This document shows, one piece after another, positions 23,848 to 36,607 of a DNA stretch of 64,000 bases. Under the pieces are notes generated by a model. The model was given only the letters and a program-made list of their open reading frames with translations, ran no database searches and was not told the origin of the DNA. A program made the translations under genes and the position numbers. How positions within the stretch are numbered: position 1 is the first letter of the stretch; every line of letters begins with the position of its first letter. Source of the stretch: Otis tarda (lineage: Eukaryota; Chordata; Aves; Otidiformes; Otididae); assembly GCA_026413225.1 (NCBI GenBank), contig CM048576.1:2116501-2180500 (forward strand), given 5' to 3'.

Positions 23848-23980
23848 TAATTTTCTCAATTTTACAAACAAAGCATAAGCTCAAATAACTGTGTTACTCA
23901 TAGGTCACACAGGGAATAAGTGGTAAAGCTGGAAATGGAACCCAGAAGCCTTGCCTACCAGCTCCCTACTCTAATTTACA
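23848..23980 (-). mobile_element. MIR SINE relic
   Basis: AATTTTACAAACAAAGCATA, then AGGTCACACAGGGAATAAGT, GGTAAAGCTGGAAATGGAAC and CCAGAAGCCTTGC follow the reverse complement of MIR in order (atttacagatgaggaaac, aggtcacacagctagtaagt, ggcagagctgggattcgaacc, caggcagtctgac). It is the clearest MIR copy in the window, spanning most of the core on the minus strand. Confidence 0.7.
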
Positions 23981-23989
23981 TTAAGCACG

Positions 23990-24995
23990 AGGACAAAAAG
24001 CCTGCCCATCTGGACATCCACCTGATGAGGAAATTTTATTGTAAAAATATCTCTAATTGCTGTTTCAACAGGCAGGTTTGGAATTACAGACGGAGTGGAA
24101 ATTTTCTTGCCTTTGCTGAAATTTTTCAAAGCTTCTGCTTTTCTCTTATTTAATAGAAGTCGCACGAACAGAAATTCAGGATCAAATCGTGTCAGTAGAA
24201 AGATTTTTTTATTTGCACTACAGATGCTTTAGCTGTTCACTGGAAAGGGCCACCTCATTGTTGCAGGAACTGTCCCGGGAAGGTACTTGGGCTTTCATTT
24301 TGTTTTTGATCTAAGAAATAGTCCCTAGGCAGTGCTTTTTAGGACGCCTAGACCTTTCCCCACTGACCCACTACTGTCCTGTCAGTGTGTACTGGGAAAA
24401 GCCTTTGCTGAGCCTAATTCAATGCTCAGTACAGACCTGGACAAGCATCAGTGGCAGCGAGTTGCTGTAGTGTGACCTCCTTGTCGCTCAAGTCATCGCT
24501 CAAGCGAAACGATCTCTCTAAAGTCAGCCCTGTTCTGCAAAAGCCAGATCAGATAGCATCAAAGCCAAGATGTAAGTGTCAACAGCTCTGAGAAATAATT
24601 ATTTGATTGATATGGTAATCACAACATTACAGGTGTAGAGACCTGGAAATCAAGTACATCTCCACATTATCATCGCTGAGAAGTTACAGTCAGCTGGTCA
24701 TCAGAACAAAGTGATTTATTAATTTATTTGTGTCTGCTAACATAGGGAGGAGAGGTGATTAGTAAGGCTTTGAGGGAAACGTTTCTGCTGGATTCACTGC
24801 AGTCAGACACAGAGATAAAGGAACTACGGCTCAATCAATACAGAACAGGATTATTTTATTATCCTGCCCATTCCCAAGTGCACCTGATGTTTAGAAACGA
24901 AGAGAATAAGGCCCCAGATGATTTTATCCATAGAAAATGTATGAGTGAAATGAGGCGAGGAGGGAAAAGACGAAAAAAAAAAAGAAATATGAAAT
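23990..24995. other. Non-coding stretch
   Basis: Single-copy-looking sequence between the MIR relic and the CR1 tail. I see no gene, and the short open frames lack splice or start context. Confidence 0.4.
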
Positions 24996-24998
24996 AGG

Positions 24999-25066
24999 AG
25001 GGCTGGACTAGATGACCTTTAAAGGTCACTTCCAACCCAAACTGTCCTGTGATTCTATGACTCTAA
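24999..25066 (+). mobile_element. CR1 LINE 3' end, 5'-truncated
   Basis: GGGCTGGACTAGATGACCTT, then TTAAAGGTCACTTCCAACCC and TGTGATTCTATGACTCTA match the forward CR1 tail, including the terminal ATTCTATG-type repeat. This is the best-preserved CR1 end here and, with the others, points to a bird genome. Confidence 0.85.
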
Positions 25067-25653
25067 CCTCCTCTTTTCAGATCTTGAAAAGCTGAGATTT
25101 CTGGAGGAAGGGTTTCCTAGTAGTCAAGCATTTTGTGTTGTTCAAACAGTTTAAAAAAAAAAAAAAGTACAGAAGTTGGCATGAGAAAATTTTCAGCTGC
25201 TGTTAAAACCAGTAAGGCTCCTGCTTGACAGGTTTACAGCTGTAGGAAGGGAAGAAGTCTGTAACCTAGAGCAGCCCACAGGCTCTTCTACTGCCACACA
25301 GCAGCCAGAGCTCCCACGACCGGAGAGGCAAGTTCCCTCCTCCCTCGTGCAAGAGGCAGCTTGGCAAGCAGAAATGTCTCAGTGCTTGCTTGTCAGAAAA
25401 TAGTAAAACAAATATCTGAAGAAACCTGAAGGAGCAGTGTAGAAGGCATTTTCAAAAATGCCATGTAAAGTACAACCATATGTGAAAACATATTGGGGAA
25501 TAGAAATTCAAGATGTGTTTCTGTATACAGTATCAGAAGTTAACACCCTGAACTATCAGCTTTCTGTGTTAGGTCTCTTCTATTAGCTCAGATACAACAA
25601 CCTTTTGCTTTTCATGCCTGACTGCTCCAAAAATAGTTTTTTTTTTTCCCCAG

Positions 25654-25936
25654 GATTCTGTGTGTGCAGAATTAGAACATCAAAGCTTGGACTGACAGCC
25701 CTATAAAAATGTGGCTGTGGCTATTCCTGGCTAGACTTGGACAAATTGCTCTAGCAAGTTCTCAGGATCAACCAGATAATACATCAATTAAAGCACGACG
25801 ATGTTGCAGTAATATTTACTGGACCGTCTCAGAGACTGGCCCTTCCAATGCTACATGCACCCTATCTGATCTTCTGGACTTAAACACCAGCACAAACATA
25901 ACCCCCATGCCTACCAAGGATGGACTTTCAGAATAA
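25654..25936 (+). other. Small secreted-type open frame behind a strong acceptor
   Basis: A long T-run and CCCCAG ending at 25653 form a strong acceptor. From the ATG at 25709 a 75-codon frame starts with MWLWLFLARLGQIALASS, which looks like a signal peptide. It continues with four NXS/T sites (NTS, NAT, NTS, NIT) and three cysteines, and stops at 25934-25936, where the TAA lies inside an AATAAA. Signal peptide, glycosylation sites and poly(A) signal together are suggestive of a tiny secreted product or an N-terminal piece. A 75-codon frame is well within chance length, however, and I recognise no family. Confidence 0.22.
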
Positions 25937-26349
25937 AAGGAAGGGCTGTCCATCTAGTTAAGACGTCTGGAAGGCATACAGGGAGTTCCTTCCATACTCG
26001 TAGCCATTACGGTCTGCAAGATGCACAGAAATAGCTTTCCAGCAGGTTCTGAAAACTGCAGGGCACACAAGAGGGAACATTCTGTCAGTGATGAACAGAA
26101 GAAAGAGAAGGGCTGTTTAAAGAGGCATAGGACATGGTTTTATGTAAAAAAATAACTGAGGAAGACAAAGTATTTAATGAAAGGGAATGAGCACATACCT
26201 GTGAACAAGTCTCTGAGCACATGGAACAGAGCAAATATTTTGACTTCATTTGTAATTCAATTACCCTAATTGGTACATAGTCAGACTAGAACATTTTCTT
26301 CCTGAAGTTGCATTAAAGTTTTAGAACAGGTAATAAAAATCAGTATAAA

Positions 26350-26748
26350 TGGACTCTTCTGCCTTCGGCTTTATTGAAAATACACAGATTTTTAGCCTTG
26401 TTTCCCATGAAAATAACACTTATGCTTTTACTGTGATTTTATGTCTTGATGTGTGTCTTTGAGTCTCCAGATAAATTTCAGACAACTTGGTCAAACGTGA
26501 CAGAGGGGCAGGAGACACAGATAATAAAATCCCCATAGAATTCTTGTCAACAGGTAAACGTAAGCGAAGACATGCAGCAAGTGTCCTGACAGAAGGAAGA
26601 TGACAGCATTTCATTAGCCACCAAAGGCCCAGGCCCGGAAAAGCTTTCATCAGATCTATGATCTCTTTGGTGCTGAAGTCAATTAACCATGACGATAAAT
26701 CCATAGGAAGCCTTGATTGAACACTTCTGGTATTCACAGGCCCTCTGC
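26350..26748 (-). other. Candidate terminal exon on the minus strand with a 108-codon frame
   Basis: On the minus strand a strong acceptor (CATGCCTTGTGCCTTTCAG) ends at 26749. One frame is then open for about 108 codons to a TAA at 26420, followed by an AATAAA at 26375-26370. The product includes LSSWLIDFSTKEIIDLMKAF and LAACLRLRLPVDKNSMG, alternating hydrophobic and charged residues. Acceptor, frame, stop and poly(A) signal come in the right order for a last exon, which could end the minus-strand transcript expected from the CpG island at 42.4 kb. It could also be a non-coding RNA exon whose frame is accidental. The family is not recognised. Confidence 0.32.
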
Positions 26749-27168
26749 CTGAAAGGCACAAGGCATGGTCATGAAGTCTATACAGGAGCCTTGCTTGTGG
26801 GTAGTGGAAAAAAATAAAAAGCCAAAACAAGAGAAAAGTTATACTGGACTATATTTCATAACCATATAATTACACTGCAATTACCCAGCGATTACAGTAC
26901 ACAATGCATTTGTTTGAGCCTTTTGGAAATTGCCACTAATTTATGTAACTGGAAATGCACCAAGCAAGTAGGAATAATCACAACATAAATATGATGTAGT
27001 TAAATATCTAGAGTTTAACAGCACTTCATTAAGAATAATATCCAAGGCTGTTATGTTATCATGAAGTTAACCTTCTAGTCATAAGGATAAGCATTATTTA
27101 CATATTTGAAAACAAAACTGGAATGCAACTCCACTGTCATTATACACAGGAAACTGTAAGGTGGTGAC

Positions 27169-27189
27169 AGTCACTTATAAAAAGTGACT
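27169..27189. repeat. Perfect 8-bp-stem hairpin
   Basis: AGTCACTT, a 5-nt loop (ATAAA) and AAGTGACT form a perfect inverted repeat, with a TATAAAAAG string across the loop. It is short and may be accidental. Confidence 0.4.
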
Positions 27190-30100
27190 TTATACCCTAC
27201 TTTAATCGGTCATATCGTCAAACATGTGGAAGCTTAAATGTACTACAAAGCTGAAAACAGAGGAAGGTCTACGAGACAGTGTCATCCCTCTTATTTCCAG
27301 AGAATTCTGACATTTTTCAATCATCTTACGTTTCCATCTCCCCTGCTATTTTCCCCTTCAGGTTTAAACTGAGACCTCAATAATTCCAGCTTACTGGAAG
27401 CACAAATTCTGAAGCTGTGCCTCCTTTGTATGTTCTCTGTTGTCTGGTTCTGTGCACACAGATTGCCCAGAATAAACAATTTCCATGAGCAAGTATCTTG
27501 CCTACTGCATTAAGCACAGCAGTAGTGAAACGCCCAGGGAATAACCACTGCACTGTAGATAAACTATTGTGAGATGCCTTGTAAAACAAACGCAACTTGC
27601 AAAACATTAATGTTTTCACAGAAATTGACTTATGCCTTTTGCTTCAGCACAGCAAAATCCTTTAGGTGGTACAGCTGGGATGACACCTCTGAAATCTGAA
27701 TGTACACAAATCTCTCTGCCCTCTTTTCTGCTCTGGTTTGGGCACAGCCATTCAGAAGCAATTCTCTGTGACCACAGGGGCAAATGAAGGCAGACCACGC
27801 CAGGCAGCTAACAGGATGGTACTGGAGGTAAGAAGCCTCCTCAGAGCACAATAAAAGTCTGTGGGAGTTGAACTTATTAGGGAAAAAATAGCAGAGGCAG
27901 GACCTCACAATCACAACTTTGCTCCTTGACTCAATACAAAGGTTGTAATTCAATTTCAGAGTTCTGCTTCAGTGCATCTCTTATGATGTTAGCAGAGAAT
28001 CTCTCAGCTGAGTTAAAGAATTGTATCAATCAGCAGACAGACATTATTTTATTGAGAGATAGCAAGAGAAAGACAGTTTATATATGTGTGTCTGCACTAT
28101 GTTCCAATTTAATGACTTATAATTATAAGGTAGTGGGATGTGAAATGCTAATTGAAAATTTTGGGTGCTTACGTCTCAAAGTCTGAGAAGAATTTCTGTG
28201 CCCATCTGGTTAATAGAAAAGGCATTTTATTTTCTAGATCATTGATTTATCATCATTAAGGGCCCAAATACAGAGGTCTGTAAGTCAGCTTCAGGAATAT
28301 GTTTTTTCCATTACGTTCACACTCTGACTAAAATTGCCTCTAGCGCTGTGAATGACAAAATTGACTGGATTCAATTTAGTGAGATCACCTTCTCGCTCTG
28401 TCAGGGGTTATTTGTCTCATTTAGCTTTTGTAATGGAAGTTGGTTTTGGTTTTGTTTTTAAAATAAAGGTCCATGTAATTATTCTTTTTTTTTTTATTAT
28501 TATTACTAAAAACAAGTCCCAAACTGTATTGATTTTGAATGGTAACAATGTCTTGATGGCACTTTTTGTAGAAATATACTCACTCTTGCCAAACAGAGTG
28601 GCTCAATAATCAGAAGCGAGGCTGTTTTCTTACAGGCTACACAAGAACAAATCCCCTTTAGCAACCAGAAATTCCTTCTGCATCCAGTGCAAAGGTCCAT
28701 GGGGTACTTCAGAACATTACATGAATTAAGAGCCAAATCTATCTCGTGCCATCTAGACTTGTGAGAGTCTGTAGAAGAGTGACTGCCTATAAAAGAGGAG
28801 AGAGAACACCCTGGAGGAACCGACCTTCACCTCCAGAAAACCTAGGGGCAGCATTTTGGAAGTTCCTTGTTAGCTCTTTTTTTTGCGTAGATGGAGGAAG
28901 CAGTTAGTAGTAAGATTCAAGGTCTTATAGCAGCGTATTCCTAGAACTTATTTGCTCATTAGTCCTTCCACAGACCTTGCTGAAAGCAACTCTTCTGCTC
29001 TGCCAAGTCACCTCACCAGCTTTCAAACTAGCGAAAATTTCACCAGCGCTGCATTAACAGGCCAAAGAATTCCAGGTAAATTTTTGAACAATCAAATGAC
29101 ACAGAACAGACACACAGAATACTGCAGAATACCGTGAGTTTTCTTTTCAGCTTTCAGTTCCACGTGTGCAAGCTGAGGATGCTGCTTTTCCTGTTGAGAA
29201 GATTAATACATGAGAAAACAGGGAACACCAGTCTCTGAGAGGAGAGACGGTCAGTGTAATTTACAGCTCGCCAAAGAATAAATGAATAATGCAACAATAA
29301 TATATAGTATTAACCTAAGAGTACATAAAGAATGTGGTCTTCTAGTTAAGCATCTGCCCCAGCCTCAGGACAGATGGGTAAAACATTGGATTTTTCAAGT
29401 AACGGTATAAAAACAGGCATCGTGTTTAATCTTCCTGGGCCTAAGTCCCACATCTGCTACGCTTTCCGTCTAGCACTTATTACAACACATCAGTTACTAA
29501 GAACTGTTATACAGATATATAACACCAGCATTAACAATACGCATAAAAGTATAAATGCGTAGCTATCCAGCAAGCGCAGAGTGAAAATGCCTAGTGCTCA
29601 GTCACCCTGTAAGCAAACAGCTTTGCACCAAGCCAAACTACTCCCTCTGGTATCAGTAACAGCAACAGGACCGTGATACACTAACGAAGGCCGTGGTAGC
29701 TCTGAGGAAACCGTCTTAGTACTGCTAATGATTTATTTATTCAGTAACTCCTACAGGAACAGCAATCCATTCAACCCTCTGCCCTCACCCAGCGCTAAAG
29801 CATTTAATTTTTTCCCTGATTTTCTTTTCTTCTTTTTTTTTTCCCTTCACCGAATGCTTTTTACCCAATCAACAAGTTTTGATTAAATTTTTTCAAGGTT
29901 GCAATTTCAGAGCAAAAAGTACAAAGCTTTGCAGTCTATGCCTTCTTTTTCACAAAGATTTGCAGTCAAAGGGCCATTTTCTTTAAAGTACAACTCTCAT
30001 CTGCTATAAGCATGCATCTTTCTCCTGGTACGACATACCGATTTGTCCCTTCCTTTTATACAGGAGGATTTGGAGGAAACACATAATTATTCTGTTGGGC

Positions 30101-32149
30101 CAGTGGGCATCTCCCCCCCTGAAAAATTAATCTTATGTAAAAAGAAAGTTTTAGTCTAAAGTACCAAATATCTTGCGATAAGTATGCTTCCCTCAGGTTT
30201 GGTGTGAAAACTTCCGTTTAACTAGTACTCAGAAATCAGCTTGCAGCATTTGCGAAGAGATTCATGACTGGATACATGTCTCTGGCCACGTTCAGGTCCT
30301 GTTAGAAGAAAAGTCCCTGCATCTGTTAAAGGGAAGCAAAGGATTTTGCTCTCAAAAACAATGGCTTGCCTTACTGGGAATCTACACAGGGGTGAGAATA
30401 TTTGCTTTGTCCACAGCCCTGCTTTACTGGAACACACTCTGAAAGCCACCAGGCTGCCATTGCTGATGTAAGACTTGCTGCTCATCATCCTTTTGCACAT
30501 CCTACTTTCCTTTGGAAGCTAACTCCAATAAATGAGCGGGGAAAAAAGGAACACGAAGCATGTGGCAGAGGACACCAGTTCTCCAGTCCAAGTGTGGCCA
30601 GAGAGCCCCCACGAGAACCAGGACTTTAGGGCACCCTGCCAACCTCAGCACTGAAAGATGAGGCCTACAGATTTTTCACTGAAAGGCAACTCCGCCCCAT
30701 TCTCAAGTCAATAAAAAGAAATATACGGATGAAACTATTTAGGTAAAAACTTTCACTTCAGAATTAGCTCGTCTCTGTACTGGGGAATGCTGAAACAATG
30801 GTTTCAGGAACATAACTTCTTCAAGCATTCCAGCATTGTCTTTCCCTTATCTTCCCTAGGCAGCGGATACAAAGCCCACTCTCCATCAAACAAAGACCAT
30901 ACGGTTTCGGTAAGGTAACTCAGAGCAGACCGCAGCATCTTCCATGGCTTCTTAAAAGTGCAGTGAGAATGAGAGCAACTTGTTCCTCATCCCCTGCTGA
31001 GCCATTCTCCCATATCTCTTATTTCTCTCACCTCCCACAAGCACAGCCAGTTACATCCTTACCTGCCCTTTTGCTACTGCAAACCTTGCATGAATTTCCC
31101 ATTTGATTTCTTCCAGCAGGAGCCCTGTGAAAGCTCAGATTGGCTTCCTGTAGAGGAGAGAATACCAGTCTATAAACACTAGGCTGGTGGAAATCAAATT
31201 TGCTGTTATGGTTCTTGAAATAGAGATCTTTTTTCTGTAGCATTAGCTCCTGTGCAGGTCTGTCTTCCCAGCTGGGCTTACAGCACCGAGGATACTGATT
31301 GCTAAACACCTCCCAGTGAGCACATATTAGAATTCAGGCATTTACAGTCATCCAAACCAATCTGTGGCAATCCAGTGACAAGATGCTCTCACATGTACAG
31401 CTGCGCTATTAAACCTTCTTCCTTGTTGTCTGCAGCTAGCCAGCCCCAGGCACACATTCATGCGCTGACAGGGTCACCAGCCCAGAAATGATATGAAAGT
31501 GTACTTATTTATTTTTACTCCCCAGCCATACTAATGATTTCATGGGGGCCTTCTGCTTATTCTTATACTCATTTGTAACTTCCTAAAATAATCACGTTTC
31601 CAGACCACTCTAAAAACTGCTATAATGAAAAACCCAGGTATCAAAACATAACCAGATGCAAACTAGCTCACAATCCACCATCTGGAATGGTCCTTCAAGA
31701 ACCTCAGACATGACCTTCCCCCTTCAAAAAAAAAAAAAAATCACATGCAAATGTTAACCTTGAGATCTAAGCTTGCAATTAAAGCACTGAGCTTAGACTT
31801 GCTCAAACATGGCATTGGAGATTACAGTGCACACTGACAACCAGCTCCATACCCAAATGCCTGAGGAAAAAAAAAGTCACACAATTCCTGCATTTAAAAC
31901 AGGGAAACCTCACTATGAGTACTTGTTGAGCAGCACAGAAGTTAATGCCTTCAGCGAAACACTCCTTCAATTTCACTTTTTTTTTTTTGTACAGACTAAG
32001 TACAGATAATGCATAAGAAATTAAGGAAAAAAAAGACAGCAATGGGGGAAAAAGTCTCCCAAGAAATTTTCCACATTTAACTACAAAGAAGGGATCCCTC
32101 ATAAGCATCATCCCATTTGAGTAAGTATTTGTGCACACATTTAAATCCT

Positions 32150-32290
32150 AATCTTTGCATGTCTCACGCCTGTGAAAGCATGTCCCTGTGAGAACATGTA
32201 CCAAAAAGCGCATGTCTGAGTGCGTATGTGACAGGCACACACGTTACCTGCATGCGTCAGCCAGGATATGTGTGCACATGAATGTGACAA
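32150..32290. repeat. Decayed CATGT/TGTGA-type tandem repeat
   Basis: The words GCATGT, ACATGT, CTGTGA, ATGTGA and CACACA recur every 20-30 bp (for example AGCATGTCCCTGTGAGAACA), and the block is richer in CpG and TG/CA than its flanks. This is best read as a degenerate minisatellite of about 22-25 bp units or an old (TG)n tract. Confidence 0.4.
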
Positions 32291-35039
32291 ACGGCTGGAG
32301 GGTCTTCTGACAAGTGATGCTAGAGGGCTACTGCTGTAAGCTGTCTATCAGTCTAAGTAATAAAGCAATCAGCCCTCATACGAGGGAAGAGCCAGGAGTT
32401 TTAGAATGATTACACCTCTGTCTAACAAATTCCCTCTGATGCCTCCTTTCTTCCAATACAAAATTAGCATAGGCCTGCAGAGCTTATTAGCACAGGCTCT
32501 AAACTTCATCTGTAACGTGCTCACATCTCAATATCGTAACACGAAGCCAGGGAAAGGCATGAAGATGTATATGCAGAGAAGCTTCAGGCATTAATGATCG
32601 AGGCTTGATTAAAAAACAAACAATTCTCCCCACCCACCCTTTGGGAACTGTTCATCTGGTGGGTATGGATGATTTTGTGATCTGTTTGCTAAGAGCGATA
32701 CCTCTTACCTATCAAATACCATAAACATGGTTTTAAGTTAAATCCACACACTCAAGTACAGCGTGAAACCTGCACGGAACATGATACAATAAGTTGGAAC
32801 AATATATTCCCAGTTCACAGTGAGAAGCAGACGACCAATGCAATGCCTCATTTCCAAAGTATAATGCATGTTTGTTACTGTCCAGATGAGCGGGCAGGAC
32901 ATTCTGTATTCCTTCTTAACACTGCAGCAGTACAATTTGCATCCAAATCTGAAAGAGTAGTTGTATTTTCAGAGACACTTTTAAGAGGTGCCTGAGAAAA
33001 ACCGGCTCCTGACAGGAACCGGGAAATGGGTGGATAATACACAAACCCATTTGCTAAATGCCACTTGAAAAATCACAGGCAGCGTAATTGACTTTTACAG
33101 CTTGGATAATGTAGGTCACTGCGTTAGTGCAACAAGACAATGAATGTATGTTGGAGTGAAAGACAGAAAGGAAGTAATTACAAAATATAGATTGAATAAC
33201 CATCAGATAACAGGCATAATAATAAGAACAACTAGGGTGAAGATAGAGAAGAAACAATTTGTTAAATGGATTGTAGCAGGGTTCTAAGAAACTACCGCTC
33301 TCAGATGCTTTTCTTTTTTCTCCTTCATTGCAAACTCAATAAAGTATTCCTCCCCTTTTTGGAGCTGATATCCTACTTATGGCATCAGCTTACAGCTTGC
33401 TCAGCCTAAAGGGCTATTAAGTTGGAACCTGATTATATTAACACACAGTTCTTAACTCTTGCAGAAACAGGAAGCCACAAAGTCTCCAACAAGTAACAGG
33501 GATCACAGTCCAACCCTGCAAAGCTCTGAATTCTGGTAAAGGCTTACTAAAAGCTTTGCGTTCCCAGTGTTTCAGCAGTTTAGCCCAAATAAGTTTAAAT
33601 AAATAAAGAGACAGATAAATAAAAATACATCATACAACAAAAAAACATCTGCTCTCCCCCTAAACAAATGAACAACCTCCAGAAACACAAAACAAAGGAA
33701 AAATATGGCATGGAGGACTATAAAAGGATGCATACATGATTTTTTTTTTTCCTCTCCACATTTATTTCAGTTCAGCCTGGCTTAAGAGTGCTCTGAACTT
33801 ACCAGTAACAGACAGCTGTTACTCTAGAACTCTAGAAGAAGCAATGGGAGGATTGCCTGCCTCCCAGCAGTTCGGTGTTTCCATATCATATCAAATCACC
33901 ATCACAACTACTGCTCCTTTGGGGAGGGCACATGGCAGGAAACACACACGCACAGATCTGAACTTCTATTTGCTTAGAAAAGAGTCTGTGCAAATCTACA
34001 GTGAGTGACACCTGAGATGATCAAAGGTGAAGAGAGCAAGGCAGAAGGGATGTAACATAGCTGCTGCTTGTACTCAATCAAACCTTGTATCAATGTTTAA
34101 GTGACACTAACCCGCACTCCAGAGGAAACACTTTGTTCATCTCAGCTCCTGCAAGTTCACACTTGCTAGCTGATGTGCAGATGACACCCAAGGGCACTCT
34201 GATTGTCATTCTAATAAGGCCAGGGCTGAAAGCTGGAAGAGAAGATTGAGAGAGTCCCTGAAAACTTGGTGAAAGTAAAAGATGAGTAATTTTCATATTG
34301 AAGAGGAACAAAATCCATCAGCTCAGTGTCCCTTACATAGCTGCCTCTGAATGTCACTTTACAAGGTCAAATAAAAGTTGCACAACAGCCACATATAAAC
34401 CTCTAGAAGTGGGAATACAGAACAAGACTCACGGGTACATCTAGGTCCCCTAGAAAGGCACAGAGCATCATCATACATAACAACACAGAAGACAGCTCCT
34501 CTTCATCCCACAAGCATGGAAAAGGCACAGCCAAGGAAACGGGGACACTAAAAAGGGCTCTACAGAAGCATGCCTGAGGAAGAAACCTTTGGTTCTTTTG
34601 AATGCAGGAGAAGTTGCAGCTATCCCATTCGTCACTGCATCATACAAAGCGCAGAACATCCTTGCCCCACAAGAACTGTTGAGTTCTAACATTTTAACAT
34701 GGGCCTGTCATCTGCATTTGATCATGCGCTACGACAGCTTAACACAAAAACACAGCATGGGGACAGCCTGAGAAACAGGCCACGCTTTTGCTCATTCACT
34801 GCCCAAGAGTGGGAATGGGAAAGACCTGATTCCTGTCTTTTACCACAATGAGGGGCAGAATTGCCTCATCTGGTGATCTGCAAAGAGAGCCTAATATACC
34901 TTCTCCTGGAGCATTACTTCTGCTGTATGCAGCTCGTAGCCTGGGGCTGAATTGGATCATCCTTGTCCTCTGTTGCTCTGTTCATTAATCAATGGCTCTT
35001 CTGAATGCGAATGAGTTCTGAAAGGAGCCAGGTGAAAGG

Positions 35040-35170
35040 AATAGTAATTTGCTCACAGCTTGATAATTACTCATTTTTCAAAATAAATTAAAGCCAGAGC
35101 TAACAGCAGCACACTGTTTTCAGAAGTCCTGATTATATATAGAAATTAATTGGGAAGTACATTGATTGGA
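35040..35170. promoter_or_regulatory. Possible conserved non-coding element
   Basis: AT-rich single-copy sequence dense in homeodomain-type TAAT/ATTA cores (TGATAATTAC, AATAAATTAA, AAATTAATTGGG). It has the look of a developmental enhancer, but conservation cannot be seen in a single sequence. Confidence 0.2.
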
Positions 35171-36587
35171 GGGGCTGCTGAATTCCAGCACGGAATTTAG
35201 TTCCCCGTTGTTCCACAGCAGCTCCCAGACTGCTAACCAAGCGGAACCTCTCACCTCGCTCAAACCAGGAGGGAGATAAAAGGAAGCATAAATAACCTCT
35301 ACTCATTCAAAACCATCTTTGTTCTGTGAAGAAACGAAGTTTCTCCAAAGTAAGGTTTGGGAGGGAAAGGGATCACAGTCTTCACTGAATCTTTGCTTTT
35401 GGGCTACCCAAGGCAGAAAAACTCCAAGATCAATTAAAACGATGACACACACGGCAATTAATAGTTTTACAACAGAAATACTTCAAAATAGCTCCTTCAT
35501 CCCAAGACACACAAATCAGGGGTTTGGGTGAACAAGCAGCAGATAAACACCACATGCACAAGTTATCTGTGTTCTTTATGTCTTAATTAAGAAATTTCAC
35601 AAACAAGCAAACCAGAAACTCATCCACTCCGGAACTACAGGCTCTTGGTTACTCACTGTGGAAAGATATCAAAACTCCAGTTCAAACACTTTGGCAGCTT
35701 GCCACCCAATTTGAGATATGGGAAAGAGGTAAGTTCAGAGATTCCTGGGTCACAGGACACCACAGAGCACACCGCAAAGACACCAATTTAGAAGAGGATC
35801 CTTTCTCCTGAATATACTAAGCATACTAACCAACAGCAAGGTTATTGCAGTCTTCTGAACTATTACTACAGTAGATTACAGAAGCTGGTTGTTTTCCTGT
35901 AGAACAAATCTTGGCTTGTTGTTTTTTTTTCAGTGTATTCTTTTCTTTTTGTACAACTCTGCTTGCCTTACCAGCTTGCACATGTTTTATAAAAGGGCAG
36001 CTCTGCATAATAAATTGAGTTTCTGTAATCAAATATTTTAGGAGATGAGACTAGTTTTAGTTTGTTGTTCTCACAATTTCTCCCCTACTCTTCATAAAAC
36101 TACACCCGGCACAGCAGGAATTTATCTTAACTAGGGCTTTCCTCATTTAATGCTGGCGCAGTCAGGCAGTTACTGCAAAGAGAAGGGAATCCATGAGAGA
36201 ATTACACCTACTTGGATCCACTTCACAACATTTGTTTCACTACACCAAAAGTAAGGTGGCAAGGAGACAATTGCTGCTTTCTTCCTAAGAGCAAGGCAGT
36301 GGAGTGCTCAGAAAAGATCAAGAAAACGCTCCCATTCCAACTTGTTTAAATATATGACACCTTCAGCAATATCCATTGCTGCCAAAAGCAAGAGCTCAGG
36401 GTTTATGATGCAGTTGTATCAACATCTGAAACAAAAGATTAAAACCTGATCTCATTCTTACAGTTACCCAAATCTGCTTATCCAAAACTCTCGGTGTGGC
36501 CCATTAGGAAATGATGACTGCAAGCACAGTTTCTATGGAGGTGGAGGCAGCACGTGACTACACCTGAGGTTTTGATTTATACCCTTT

Positions 36588-36607
36588 ATGAAATCTATAG
36601 ATTTCAT
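36588..36607. repeat. 20-bp perfect palindrome
   Basis: ATGAAATCTA is followed immediately by its exact reverse complement, TAGATTTCAT, with no spacer. It can form a cruciform or bind a dimeric protein. It stands alone, with no repeat family around it. Confidence 0.7.
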
